A DNA stretch of 64,000 nucleotides from Blastocladiella emersonii ATCC 22665 (Eukaryota; Blastocladiomycota; Blastocladiomycetes; Blastocladiales; Blastocladiaceae). Shown one piece after another: positions 11,313-21,281 of this stretch. The notes under the pieces are model-generated. The model made no database searches, was not told where the DNA came from, and worked only from the letters and a program-made list of their open reading frames with translations. Location: positions 310,001 to 374,000 of the forward strand of contig JANHCV010000006.1 of assembly GCA_025594325.1 (NCBI GenBank). Reading direction: 5' to 3'. How positions within the stretch are numbered: position 1 is the first letter of the stretch; the number at the start of each line of letters is the position of its first letter. The position numbers and the translations under genes are program-made.

Positions 11313-12316
11313 GGTGATGATGATTACAGATTCATTCGATGACAAATGAGAGGGAGAGCGAGAGCGGAAAGAGCGTAACGCGAAGCGAAAAACGGCGCGA
11401 TGGCGGCCGCGGCGCGATCGACGCGCCGTCGCGTGGCGCGCGGTCTCACCGAGCGCCACGCTGCTCGTTCAGCTCCGACGGAAGCGCGCTGGTGTCCGGA
11501 TGGATGACGAACGGCGGATGATCATGTAATCCAACTCGATGCAATGGCCTTGCGGCACCATGGAACGTGTCGTGGGTGCCGCGCGAAGCTCGACGGAAGC
11601 GACTGTCACTACTGCCCAAGTAGCCACCGGCCGCTGAGCTGGGCCTTGCCGTCGCGGCCGGGTGGTTCATGCCGTCGCAGCCGGGTGGTTCATGATGCCT
11701 TGGATCGATGCGAGTCAGGAACTTCGTGGACACTCGTCAACGCGAGAGATGGACCTTGGCCACCTGAGTGGCGCTTGGCACTCGCCCGTCGTCACGCGTG
11801 CTGAGTGAGGGAACAACTTGCCGAGGACGATTCAGCGTATATCATGGTCAAAAACCCAAACCTGTGCCTTCGAGCCCGTGTCATTCTGACGCGTGCGCTC
11901 CGCTCGTCATAGATGACCAAGCTGCGGGCCGCGCTTGCTGCCCGTGACACGACCTGCACCTCGTAGCTGAGATCAGTTTCCGCTCCATGGTGAGGTCGGA
12001 AGCGACGGGAACACCGGCCTCAAGAACACGCCCGCGCAAATCTCGAGCTGCTGAAAGGGACTGTGATCGCGATGCTCACACGTGGGTCACGGGTGTGGCG
12101 CAACGCGTCTCAGCCTGCACTCGTCTCAACTCCGAGGTGGCACTCGGTGCCCCCATCTCTCAATTGAAACTGACTGGCGAACAATATTTACTACGAGCAA
12201 TCAGTTCAGTTACAATTGTTGTATCTTGGCCACGAAACAGTAAAGAACAGTAAACTCTCGCGGTTCTCCTGTACAACTGGCGCGATCCGAGCTTCCCGTG
12301 ATACACTGTTCTGTGC
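11313..12316. other. Intergenic region with one dispersed 13-bp motif
   Basis: About 1 kb between divergent genes. 11313-11460 is the promoter side of the DCAF11-like gene. The rest holds no convincing coding frame; short ORFs are mixed-frame. A copy of the dispersed motif GTGGCGCAACGCG lies at 12095-12107. Confidence 0.5.
12095..12107 (+). repeat. Dispersed 13-bp motif GTGGCGCAACGCG, copy a
   Basis: Exact copy, preceded by GGGT. Other sites: 13047-13059 (-, two differences), 18208-18220 (-, one difference), 28069-28081 (+), 29153-29165 (+), 45227-45239 (+, last base A), 54360-54372 (+). All lie outside genes. It resembles a tRNA A box (TGGCGCAACG), but no B box sits at tRNA spacing. Confidence 0.5.
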
Positions 12317-12685
12317 ATGTATTTGCGACGCGTTGAGCTCAAGGCGCTCGCGCGCAACTTTCCCAAGCTTGAGCGGCTCTCCCTGGACACCGTGGTTACG
12401 CGTATGAGGCCCATCCCGCAGGGCACGCTTTCATTGCCTCATTTGCGCGAGTTGGACGTGAACGTGTCCGTGGGCGAAGCGCTGGAAGATACGGATCTTC
12501 CAGAGCTCCGCAAGCTCGAGGTGTACGGGTCCATTGAGCTCATTCCGGTTGACCGCTGGCCGAAGCTTGCCGAGATCACGGTTTACGACTGCGAGAACAT
12601 TCCGGAAAGAGTGCGCGAAGCCGCTCAGTCGCTACCCAACTTCAAGAAGCTCGAAGTGGTCCACGACGTTGAATATGAAGTATGA
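12317..12685 (+). pseudogene. Truncated paralogue of the neighbouring F-box-like gene (C-terminal part)
   Basis: A 122-codon frame that aligns with the last about 110 residues of the gene at 13132-14949. Matched pairs are FPKLERLSLD / FPQLQRLILP, LPHLRELDVNVSVGEALEDT / LPSLQELDADASVCEALCNT, LPELRKLEVYGSI / LPALRKFTVRGSI, and LPNFKKL / LPNLLA. The F-box end and the first LRRs are missing and nothing similar is seen just upstream. It may be a dead gene end or a short expressed LRR peptide. The first ATG is at 12317, but the homologous region begins within it. Confidence 0.6.
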
Positions 12686-13046
12686 GTCGGTAGCGCGGTT
12701 GGATTTGATAAGTTGATATTGTGATAGTGGAATGAAGCAAAGTAGCGGCGCTCGCGCAGTGCGGACACGCGGTGCTGCTGACCAGCGGTGCGAGGCATTA
12801 CAATGGTCGGAATGCTGAATTGGATCCCGTTTGGAAGGACGAGAGCCGGCTCATGACAGGAATCAAGCAGGCGCCGGAAGCTACACCACGCGCGTCACCA
12901 TCCACACGGGCGCCGCCGCCACCTCAAACCGGGTTCACAGGGCGTGGAGTAGCCCATTGACATTTTTGAGAGACTTGGAGTTCATTGCAGCAAGTTATTG
13001 AGCGTATAAACCAGTAATCCATTCCGAGCCGGGCGCGAGAGTTTGA

Positions 13047-13059
13047 CGGGTTGCGCCAC
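13047..13059 (-). repeat. Dispersed 13-bp motif, divergent copy
   Basis: Read on the - strand this is GTGGCGCAACCCG, about 70 bp upstream of the F-box-like start codon. Only the first 10 bases match the family exactly, so chance is possible. Confidence 0.3.
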
Positions 13060-13131
13060 GCGTCGTTCAAATCGGCGCGCGACGTCGCAGCGGGTCCACG
13101 CTCCCGCACCGGCCCCGTCTAATTAATCACC

Positions 13132-14949
13132 ATGGAAACCAATGAATCACCGCCGCTCCCCGAGCTCCCGCTTGAGCTATGGCATACAATCATCGACCAC
13201 GTCTTGGACGGCAGCCGCCGCTGCGACGACCCCCACGATCACTGGCGCTGGGACCTGCTTCGCATTGGCGGTCTTTGCCGCACCGCATACGCTGCAACAC
13301 GCTCGATCCTCTTACGCGAGCTCATCATTCCACTTCGGAGTAACTTCAACCTCGAGCTTCCGTCCGATTGTGGCGGTGTGGCGCCAGCTGCTCTCCCGTT
13401 TCCCGCTCTGCGGAAATGCGTCGATGCTCAAGACCCCTTGCTTACAGTGGTCGCGAGTATCACGCAACTCAAAGGAGTTTTCCCATACGTCGTCCTTAAC
13501 GACACGCTTTATTTCGCGACTCTTGCTCGCGATGGCGGCACTGTGGAGCGGGTTCAACTCGCGCTGCAACGGCTGTGGTCCAGCTTTATCCAGCCTGCCG
13601 CACTCAACAACCTTCATGGCCTTGTCCGCGACGGGCTCGTCTTGATCCCCTTTCCTCTCAGCATTGTGACAAGCGTAGCCCTTGTCGACCCGCACTCGTG
13701 CGACGTGCGCCTCACCCGACTCGTTGGTGACCAGCAGTGGCGATCCCTGCCGTTCTTACATCAGCTCAACGCTCGCGCAATTCGCACGCTCGTGTTTGTT
13801 TTCAACGCCGGCGACGCACCCCAGCTATTGGGCTCGATTTCACGCATGTTCCCCCACGCCTTGACTGCTCGCCTTGTGAACTTGGAGGAGGCCGGCATAC
13901 GCGACGTTGTCATTCCTTTGTGTGTGCGTAACCTTGACTACGAGGCGTGTAATTTCAGCGAGAATCTTCGGCCCGCCATCCAGTTTTTGCGTTTGACCTC
14001 GGAAGAGATGGACGGGCTACGCCAAGCCGGTCTCGCATCTCTCATTGGCGATCGCGTACCCGCTGATGCGCCGGACAATGATGTTGCACCAGGCGCTAAA
14101 CTATTCAAGAAAATTTCTTACCGCCGCATTCGCTCATTGACCTTGCGCGGAGCCGGTGGCGAGTTTTGGTCCCTCGGCGAGATCCTTACGCACCCTCACA
14201 TCGAGAAGCTTAGCTTGCTCGCGGGCCGCGACATCAAGCTGACCATCACGTCGCCCTTCGCGTATCCCAACTCAACCCCCTTCCTTGTGAGCATGCCGAA
14301 CCTTCGCTACTTTGAGATCACATTTGCGCTCCTCGCTGCGATCTAACGTCTTCACGGCGGGGGAGAGCACGCCGCCACGAACTGGCAAGGTCAGTCGCAA
14401 AGCTGGGAGTACGGAGAAAATCCGTTCCCGTCCTTGGAAACTCTTGTCCTTGTCAACTCCGGTTCCGTTTGCCGCTGGCTCAACACGACGACTTGCGATC
14501 ATTATTGTCGGCAGTACTTCCTGAGCGACAAGGCGTTGCGCCCTTGGGCCGACGCGCGCAACCTGCGCGAACTCGTCGTACGACCCAATGTTATTGACTG
14601 CGCGCGACGTGTTCGTATTGAGCAGGACACGTTGAGCTTTATTGGGCGCCAATTCCCCCAGCTCCAGCGCTTAATTCTACCCCTGCCCATACTGCATGCG
14701 CAGGAGTCGCCCCAGCAACCGAGTTCGGTCTCGCTCCCTAGCCTTCAAGAGCTTGACGCGGACGCTTCCGTGTGCGAGGCCTTGTGCAATACAGAGCTTC
14801 CAGCGCTGCGCAAGTTCACAGTGCGTGGCTCGATCGATTGGCGTCCTGAAGCGGTCTGGCCGACCGTCACCAAGGTCGCCTTCCACGATGGCGAGGCGTA
14901 CAGCACTGGCCTTGAACCCGTGCGGAAGCTGCCAAACCTCCTCGCTTAG
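13132..14949 (+). CDS. F-box-like leucine-rich protein (in-frame TAA unless an intron is spliced)
   Basis: The start at 13132 follows ATCACC. The N-terminus LPELPLELWHTIIDHVLDGS fits an F-box (SKP1-binding), followed by irregular LRRs typical of fungal F-box proteins, which usually recruit targets to SCF ubiquitin ligases. The first open stretch ends in TAA at 14344-14346, yet the same frame continues as clear LRR coding to 14949 (PFPSLETLVLV ... LPALRKFTVRGSI). A likely explanation is an intron 14287-14367 or 14287-14394: donor GTGAGC, branch-like CTAAC at 14343-14347 (which contains the TAA), and AG sites at 14367 and 14394 that both keep frame. That gives about 570-578 aa. The alternative is a recent nonsense mutation. 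A truncated paralogue lies 450 bp upstream. Confidence 0.6.
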
Positions 14950-15766
14950 CGGTCGGTAAGCACATCTTCTCTCTGCTATCAACCCTCACGCTCACATCGA
15001 TTTTCTCACGCTTCTCGTCCCTCTCACGCTTCTCGGCCCTTTCGCTCAGGTTCTGCATTGACGCGCAGTTGATGGTCGTTGGCACCATCCAAGCTGTCCG
15101 TGTTCGCATGTTACTCGCCGTGATCGTCAGATCCTGTTCAATATATGGATTTTCCTCCCCAGGACTGCTAGTCATACCTGACTTGACACATGTTCTTGAA
15201 CCCAGCGGCCAAACGAGTTCGCTCATCGCACGCAAAACAGTGATCGCGGTCGCCGCGACGACCATAGACATCCCGCGACGCGTGGCCGCGACGGCCATGG
15301 ACCTCTCGCGACGTGTGGCCGCGACGGCGAAGGACCTGTCGCGTCGCGAGGCCGCGACCGTCGACAGGCTCGCGCCGCGGACCGGCTCGTCAAACTTTGC
15401 GCGGCTCCTGCGTGCAGACCACGTTGCGCGCCGATCAAGTCCAGCGCGGCCGTGGTCACAGGCGACTTGCCAATGCGACCCAACGAGGCCAGCGAGTTTG
15501 TTGCGTTCATGGTGACCATGGCCACACTCCTTCTCCAAGCGCCATCGCGGCTGCCGTGTGCCGCACGCCTTTCATGTGCCAGATGCCGTCCAGGTGATCG
15601 CCCGCGCCCGTCAATCACATGTCGCGAGACAAGCTTGAGCAGCTTCCGTTTCTATCATTTGGCGTGCCAATGAAGCACCGCTCCTTGCCGGAACTCAATG
15701 CGGATGTCAAGTATCAAATAAAATAAAGTGTATCCCTTCTCTTGCAACATCACGCGGAGCCCGCCG
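14950..15766. other. Intergenic region, mostly repeats
   Basis: Gap between the convergent F-box-like and TBC genes. It contains a CT-rich tract with three CTTCTC/CACGCTTCTC words (14960-15045), the 33-bp tandem repeat at 15241-15372, and more GGCCATGG/CGCGAC-type sequence to about 15540. AATAAAATAAA at about 15717 may mark the 3' end of a + strand transcript. Confidence 0.4.
15241..15372. repeat. Four tandem copies of a 33-bp unit (11-codon period)
   Basis: Units 15241-15273, 15274-15306, 15307-15339 and 15340-15372; units 2 and 3 are the most alike (CGCGACG.GTGGCCGCGACGG then AGGACCT or TGGACCT). On + the unit would read RRVAATA(M/K)DLS, an 11-residue period, inside an open frame 15069-15515 that I do not otherwise recognise. 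The DNA belongs to the GGCCATGG/TCGCG intergenic family, so I treat it as a DNA repeat first. Confidence 0.65.
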
Positions 15767-17152
15767 TCATCTAGAGATGGTGCGGTACGACGACGGCGGG
15801 GTCCCGAGGCTATTCCCACCGCCGCTGCCCTTGTTGTCGCGGGCGAGGGCCGCCTGCGCGTCGAGCCGCAGGTTCTTGGCGTGGTTGATGAGCTACGCGG
15901 GTCGCAGGCGAGGTCAGTACCCTGCCATTGCACAGTAACAGCAGCGCGACGACGTACGTTATCCATGTCGGCAGGCTTGAACGGGAGCCGGCGCAGGAGG
16001 GCGAGGATCTCGGACGACTCGAGCTCCTCGAGCTCCTCCTTGAGCTGGTACATGGCGGCGAGGCAGACGAACGGGTGGAGGTCGAGTGCGCCGCTTGCCG
16101 CGCTCGCGTCGCCGCTGCCGCCGTCGAGGTCGCGGGCCTGGCCCCTGCTGCTGCCAGTTGCGCTGCTGCTAGTCCCCGCAAACGCGCCGTCGTCGGTGCT
16201 CGAGGGACTCGTTGGTGCGGCGGCAAAGTACACGTCCCACAGGCGCAGGAGCGAGGCGAGGGGCAGCTCGCGGGCGAGCCCGTAGCGCAGCCAGCTCGGC
16301 AGCCACTCCTTGGCGTCGACCTCCTCCTCGTCGAGGTAGTTGTACAGGTCGGGCAGCGCGGACCGCAGCAGCGCCGACAGCTCGACGACGTGTTGGCCGA
16401 TCGGGCGCGAGTAGAACTGGGCGTCTACACCGGGCAAGGGCGGTTACCAGGCTGTTCGGTCGAATGACCAGCGGGACTGCGTACCGAGCCTGCGCATGAC
16501 GGCCTCGAAGCAAAAGTAGACGTCGCGCTCCTCGCGGAGACTAGCGACGAGCGGGGCGAGCACGTTGATCCACGCGGGCGCGTACTCGAGGTCGGATCCG
16601 GATCCCGATCCGGCGGACCCGTATACGGACGACAGCGACGCGAACGAGTGCAGGTAGGCGGCGATGACGCGCTCAAAGACGGCGCGCACGGCGTCGAGCC
16701 CGACAGCCTCGGCGAGCTGGGCGAACTCGGGCACGCGCCGCAGGTAGCGGTTGACCTCGCCGCGGACCAGCTTGGCGCAGTACGCGGCGGTGCCCGAGGC
16801 TGCGGCCGCCGTGCACAGCGACTCGTACGCGACGCTGCGTGCGCGCGCCGCTGACACCTCGTGGGCTACACGGCGCGGGTGTAGTTTTGAGCGATTGCTC
16901 ACCCGGTGCGAGAGCAGCGCAGGAGGGGAACGTACACCGGTCGGCCGGACACACGCCGAGCAGGTACCGCCACACCTCGCCGCGGAACTCGTCGGGCACG
17001 CCGTGGTGCCGCGCGAGGTCGCGCACGCGCGCCACGTCGACGACCACCTCGGCCGACAGCAGCTCCGTGTACTCGTCGACCAGCGTCATGTTGCTGAGCG
17101 CCGCCGCCGTCGCGGCCGCCATCTTGGCTGCCTGGGATGCTGCGAGCGCCAT
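15767..17152 (-). CDS. TBC-domain Rab GTPase-activating protein
   Basis: Four exons: 17152-16936, 16865-16485, 16424-15958, 15892-15767 (396 aa). Introns start GTACGT, GTACGC, GTACGT and end TAG with matching phases. The TBC domain starts near residue 45 (GVPDEFRGEVWRYLLGVCP). The segment corresponding to the arginine-finger motif reads VRGEVNRYLRRVPEF. The usual YxQGM glutamine-finger motif is replaced by YAPAWINVLAPL. The C-terminal half is well conserved in style (YNYLDEEEVDAKEWLPSWL, LASLLRLWDVYFA, LDLHPFVCLAAMYQLKEELEELE), ending in a short polar tail. TBC proteins speed GTP hydrolysis on Rab GTPases; which Rab is unknown. I chose the ATG at 17152 (MALAASQAAKM); upstream in-frame codons are low-complexity. 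Confidence 0.82.
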
Positions 17153-18373
17153 GGTGCGGATAGTGTTGTTGCGGGCGGGCGAGCGAGCGAGGGCTGAGAG
17201 TGGGGTTCGTTTGCGGGCGTGAGTGTGCGTTCGGCCGGGCCGGGGCACGGGCGGGCGGGCGCAGTGCAGAGAGTCGGAGCAGTCGGCGGGGACGGCGGCC
17301 AGAGTTACATGGGCAGCGAGGGGCCGGCGGGGGGAGAGCGAGGCGAAGGTGGCGAGGGCGCCCGCTTCGACAAGGACAAGCACGCCGTGCCGTGCGCTGT
17401 GCCCGTGGGAGACACCCCCATCAACGAGCGAGCGCCTCGCTCGCGCTCCGCTGAGCTGGCTGGGGTCGAGGGCGGGAGACGGTGGTGGCGGGAGCGGCTT
17501 CGCGCACCTTGAACGGCGGAGCTCGCGAGGATGAAGGCGGCGCGGGCGTAGGTTGGGCGGCCGCGAGCTGGAGGCGGAGGTCCGTCGGCGAGCTGGGAGG
17601 GAGGAAGAGCGAGGATGGGATGAGCGGCGAGCGCTGGGTGATGTTCCCAAAGGCTGTTTTGTTGTTTGAGGAGGGACCCTGCTCGCTGTGGCGGAAGAAG
17701 CGACCGCGGGCTCCGCCCGAGTTTCGAACCCCGCGCCGGAGCTGAGCCACGCCCCACACCTTCAATCCGAGCTCCAACTTCTCAGATGTTTGTGCGCGAC
17801 CTTGCGCGAGACCGAGCTTCGCGGCCAGCTCATCACGATGGTCGACAGGTTGCTGCGGCGGCTGTGCACTTGTGCCGGCTGGCTGGCGCCGGACTTCGTT
17901 CATGCACGCCATGCCGCGCGAGCCGCTGCCGCGGGCGAGCGTGATGCCATCCATCCCTGATCGACTCTTGTCCCGCGCGACTCGGATCCTGACGACGACG
18001 GGCGTCGTACACTGCATGAACTTTAGAGTCGAGATGGGCCGGCTGTACGTCATCGGCTCGTCGGCCTACTCAGCATTCGGCCCCACGCGACCATAGCCTT
18101 CGCTTCGGTGAGCTGCACTCCCTTGCTTGAGCTGACGTGAAGCGAGGGTTTGGACCGTCGCCGCATGACGTTATCGATGCATCATCACATCTCCTCGCAC
18201 GTGATCACGCGCTGCGCCACATCAAGAAGGCGTGCGACGGTTTGGGGGCACGCCTGGAAGCGAAGTCTGAGCTGGTGTACTCGCTTCGATATTTCAGTGC
18301 TGTCGGTGATTAGGGTAGTGCAATTGCTTTCGCATCTTGTATAACAAACCAGATTCAAAATTGACATGACAGC
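17153..18373. other. Intergenic region, no gene recognised
   Basis: About 1.2 kb upstream of the TBC gene and downstream of the GPI-type gene (18374-19201, -). 17160-17480 is G/A-rich on + (pyrimidine-rich on the TBC coding strand), consistent with promoter or 5' leader. 17700-18350 has no coding frame I trust. A one-mismatch copy of the dispersed 13-bp motif sits at 18208-18220 on the - strand. Confidence 0.4.
18208..18220 (-). repeat. Dispersed 13-bp motif, one mismatch
   Basis: Reads GTGGCGCAGCGCG on the - strand, followed by TGATCACGTG. The copy at 54360 is followed by the similar ATCATGTG. Confidence 0.4.
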
Positions 18374-19201
18374 TTACATGGCAAGCAGGCCCGCACCGAC
18401 GACCGCGACGACCGCCGCCGCAACACCAGCGCGACCCTGGCCCGCGGCGCCCGACTTGGACGCGGCCTCGAGCTGGTTCGCGTATGCGGTACCGCCGCCG
18501 GCCGTCTTGGTCGAGTAGCTGTACCCCGCGCCGCCAGCCCCAGCGCCAGCACCCGCGCTCGCGCCAGGGCGAGGACCCGCGACCTGCGTCGGGACCGCGC
18601 CGCTGCCGTTCGCGCCGTCGTACACGGCCGTCGTGACGCCGGGACCCGCCGTGACCGCGGCCGCGCCGTCGAACGGAGCCGTCACCGCGCCGGCATTGCC
18701 GTTCCCGTTGTAGCCGCCGCCGATGTTACCGCCGACCTGGCCCGTCGCGACGGGCGGGTTGACGATCCCCGTGGCCGTCGGGAACGCGCCGGCCGAGCCC
18801 GTCTGGAACCCGGCGCCGGGGACGCCCGTGTTGCGGTTGTTCCACGACGGCAGGCTCGTCGTCACGCTGCCCCACGCGCCGCCGTTCGGCGAGGTCGGGA
18901 CGGGAGCAGGGACGCCGGGCGCGGGAACGCCGGGGAGCGGCGCGGGAGCGCCAGGAGCGGGGACGCCGGGGGCCGGGACGGGAGCGGCAGCACCGCCGCC
19001 GTTGCCATTGTACCCGTAGCCGCCGCCCGCGTTGTAGCTGGCACCAGCACCGGGAGCCGGGACGGGAGGAGCGCCACCGGAGGCGGGCGCGGCCTCCTCG
19101 CCGTGCGAGTGGTCGCCGGCTTCGTCGCCGTGGGGAGCCGCCGTCACCGAGTTGGCCACGGCCAGCGAAGCGAGGAGAGCGAAGAGGATGGTGGGCTGCA
19201 T
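18374..19201 (-). CDS. Secreted GPI-type cell surface protein, Ala/Gly/Pro-rich
   Basis: A 275-aa single exon. Residues 1-21 form a signal peptide (MQPTILFALLASLAVANSVTA, then A-APHGDEAG). The mature part is low complexity: a His/Asp/Glu patch, repeated APGVPAPG-type Pro/Ala/Gly segments, then Gly/Asn/Thr-rich sequence with few charged residues. The C-terminus has a small-residue stretch (ASKSGAAGQG) before a hydrophobic tail VAAAVVAVVGAGLLAM with nothing after it, the pattern of a GPI-anchor signal. I infer an anchored wall or membrane surface protein. No catalytic domain is seen. It lies next to a second protein of the same architecture on the same strand. Confidence 0.75.
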   Translation of the reverse strand: MQPTILFALLASLAVANSVTAAPHGDEAGDHSHGEEAAPASGGAPPVPAPGAGASYNAGGGYGYNGNGGGAAAPVPAPGVPAPGAPAPLPGVPAPGVPAPVPTSPNGGAWGSVTTSLPSWNNRNTGVPGAGFQTGSAGAFPTATGIVNPPVATGQVGGNIGGGYNGNGNAGAVTAPFDGAAAVTAGPGVTTAVYDGANGSGAVPTQVAGPRPGASAGAGAGAGGAGYSYSTKTAGGGTAYANQLEAASKSGAAGQGRAGVAAAVVAVVGAGLLAM

Positions 19202-19561
19202 CTTGATGGTTTAGATTTGAAGCGACCAGCGCGTGGAGTTGATGGGTTGGTTGGTGATGGAAGAAGAGGCGACCTGCGCTGTTGAAGAGCTCGAGTCGGG
19301 GAGGTCGGGGACCTCGCCGCGCTTTATACTTTTGAACTCGCCCACACCCATGCCCTCGATTTGGGCGTGGCGAGGGACGTCATATGAAGCGGCGCGCGAG
19401 CCACCTCGTCCCGCACACGCGTTTACACCAGCCTCGCAGCGGATGGCGTGACTGATTTCGCCGGACAAGGGACATTAGTTATTGCGTGGCGGCCGATGAC
19501 AGCGAGAACGTGACAGGTGTGATGGTCGACACGATTGAAGGGAGTGCGAGGTGACAGGCGC

Positions 19562-19860
19562 GATGACGCGACGGTGAGCGGTGCGATGGCCATGGTCGTG
19601 GCCATCGTCCGTGGTCAGCGGAGGGGCACTCGCTGGACGCGACGTTAAGCGGCGCGACGGCCAAGTTCGCCGCCATTGTCCATGGTTACCTGTAGGTCAC
19701 TCGCGAAACGGACGCGACTTTGAATGACGCGATGGCCGTGGCCGCGACGATCGTCCATGAACAGCGGGAGGTCGCTCGCAACTCGGAAGCGGCGTTGGGC
19801 GGCGCGGTGGTCATGGTCGCGGCCGTCATCAACATTCGGCGGAAGGTTGCTCGCGACTCG
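19562..19860. repeat. Four degenerate tandem copies of a ~75-bp unit
   Basis: Unit starts at about 19566, 19637, 19712 and 19787 (spacing 71, 75, 75). Each unit runs (A)CGCGAC... AGCGG.GCGA.GGCCA.GGTCG.GGCCATCGTCCATG...GGTCGCTCGC.ACTCG. It lies just downstream of the stop codon of the Q/N-rich surface gene (19929), between the two GPI-type genes. It is part of the GGCCATGG/TCGCG family; no protein is implied. Confidence 0.65.
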
Positions 19861-19928
19861 TAGAGATCGTTCGGAAGGAGCCATGGAGTAGAATGAATAG
19901 AGAAATTTCGATGTATATATGCACGAAT

Positions 19929-21281
19929 TTACATGACCAGGAACCCCGCGCCAAGGGCAGCGAGCACTGCAAACGATCCCGACGCGGACGAGCCCGCCGC
20001 GTCGTTGACGCTCGACTCGTTCTGGGTGCCGGCCTCGCGGACGGGATTCTCGGCCGATGGGGACTCGGTCGGCTGCGCGGCCGACGGCGACTCGCCGCTG
20101 CCGCTACCGCCGTAGCCCGACTCGGCCGTCGACGTGGGTGCGCTGACGGTCGGGACCTCGGCCGCGTCGAACGGCGCTGTCTGCGCGGGCTGCGTCATCT
20201 CGGGCGCCGGGACCGTGGGCATCGGTTCCGAGGGGATCGTCGTGATAAAGCTGCCGCCCCCACCGCCGCCGCCCGCACCACCACCCGAGCCGCCGCCTGC
20301 GCCGCCTCCGACGACAGTCGTGACGGAGCCCGTCTCGGTCGGCTGCACGATGGTGCCCGTCTGCACGCCGGTCGAAATCCGGCCCGTCTCGAAGCGCGTC
20401 GTGAAGCCTCCGCCACCGCCCCCACCGCCTCCACCCTGCCCGCCGCCGCCGCCCTGGTGCCCTCCGCCGTTGTTGCCGCCGCCGTTTCCGCCACCTGCAT
20501 GGCCGCCGCCCATGGTGCTGGTCGCGACGAAGGTCGACGAGGCCTCGAAGCGCGACGACGTGATGAACCCGCCGCCGCCGCCCCCCGCTCGGCCACCACC
20601 ACCGCCCCCGTTGTTTCCGTGGCCGCCTCCGTTGTTTCCGTGGCCGCCACCACCACCACCACCACCACTGACGATCGTGGTCGTCGCGGCGAACGAGGTC
20701 GAGGAGGCGAAGGTCGAGGTGAAGAAGCTCGACGACTCGAACCGCGACGTGATGATGACGACGTTTCCGCCATTCCCGCCGCCCGCACGGCCGCCATTGT
20801 TGCCGCCCTGGTTGCCGCCCTGATTTCCGCCCTGGTTTCCGCCGTTGCGGTTGTTGTTGCACGGGATGCAGTTCGGGGGCGGGGTCGGGCCCGGGACGAT
20901 GATCTGCGAGACGACGGTCGTGACGATCCCGCCGCGGTTGCCCCCCTGGTTTCCGCCCTGGTGTCCCCCGTTGCGGTTCTGGTTGTTGTTGTTGTTGTTA
21001 TGGTTATTGTTGTTGTTGTGGTTGTTCTGGTTGTTGTTCTGGTGGCCCTTCTTCAGCTTCTTCTTCTTCTTGAACGTGGCGATCGCCGGGTCGTCGTCGT
21101 CGCCCTCGGCCTCATCGGCCGCCGGGATCTCGGGGACAGGAGCCGCGCCAGGCGCTGCGGGAGCCGGTGCGTGATCGGCGACCGCGACGACGCCGTCGGG
21201 CTGCGGGAGCGCGGCGACCGCGAGGAGGATCGCCGCGACGAGGAGCAGCGGGTGCGCGAACTTGGTGGTCGAAGCGCGCAT
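19929..21281 (-). CDS. Secreted GPI-type surface protein with Asn/Gln/Gly-rich repeats
   Basis: A 450-aa single exon starting at 21281 (MRASTTKFAHPLLLVAAILLAVAALP, a signal peptide). It then has an acidic segment (AEGDDDDPAIATF), KKKKKLKKG, a long Asn/His/Gln run (residues about 80-105), GGNQGG repeats, and several similar TSRFE(S/A)SS(F/T)... / TTIV motifs separated by poly-Gly. The C-terminus is Ser-rich (NDAAGSSASG) followed by the hydrophobic tail SFAVLAALGAGFLVM, again a GPI-anchor pattern. One CIPC pair is present. The Asn/Gln-rich, Gly-rich middle is prion-like in composition. I infer a cell wall/adhesin-like surface protein; no enzymatic domain. Confidence 0.75.
   Translation of the reverse strand: MRASTTKFAHPLLLVAAILLAVAALPQPDGVVAVADHAPAPAAPGAAPVPEIPAADEAEGDDDDPAIATFKKKKKLKKGHQNNNQNNHNNNNNHNNNNNNQNRNGGHQGGNQGGNRGGIVTTVVSQIIVPGPTPPPNCIPCNNNRNGGNQGGNQGGNQGGNNGGRAGGGNGGNVVIITSRFESSSFFTSTFASSTSFAATTTIVSGGGGGGGGHGNNGGGHGNNGGGGGGRAGGGGGGFITSSRFEASSTFVATSTMGGGHAGGGNGGGNNGGGHQGGGGGQGGGGGGGGGGFTTRFETGRISTGVQTGTIVQPTETGSVTTVVGGGAGGGSGGGAGGGGGGGSFITTIPSEPMPTVPAPEMTQPAQTAPFDAAEVPTVSAPTSTAESGYGGSGSGESPSAAQPTESPSAENPVREAGTQNESSVNDAAGSSASGSFAVLAALGAGFLVM

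Noticed and set aside
17700-17760. tRNA-like B box GGTTCGAAAC near an A-box-like TGGCTCAGC on -
   Set aside because: The boxes are only about 20 bp apart and no cloverleaf can be drawn.
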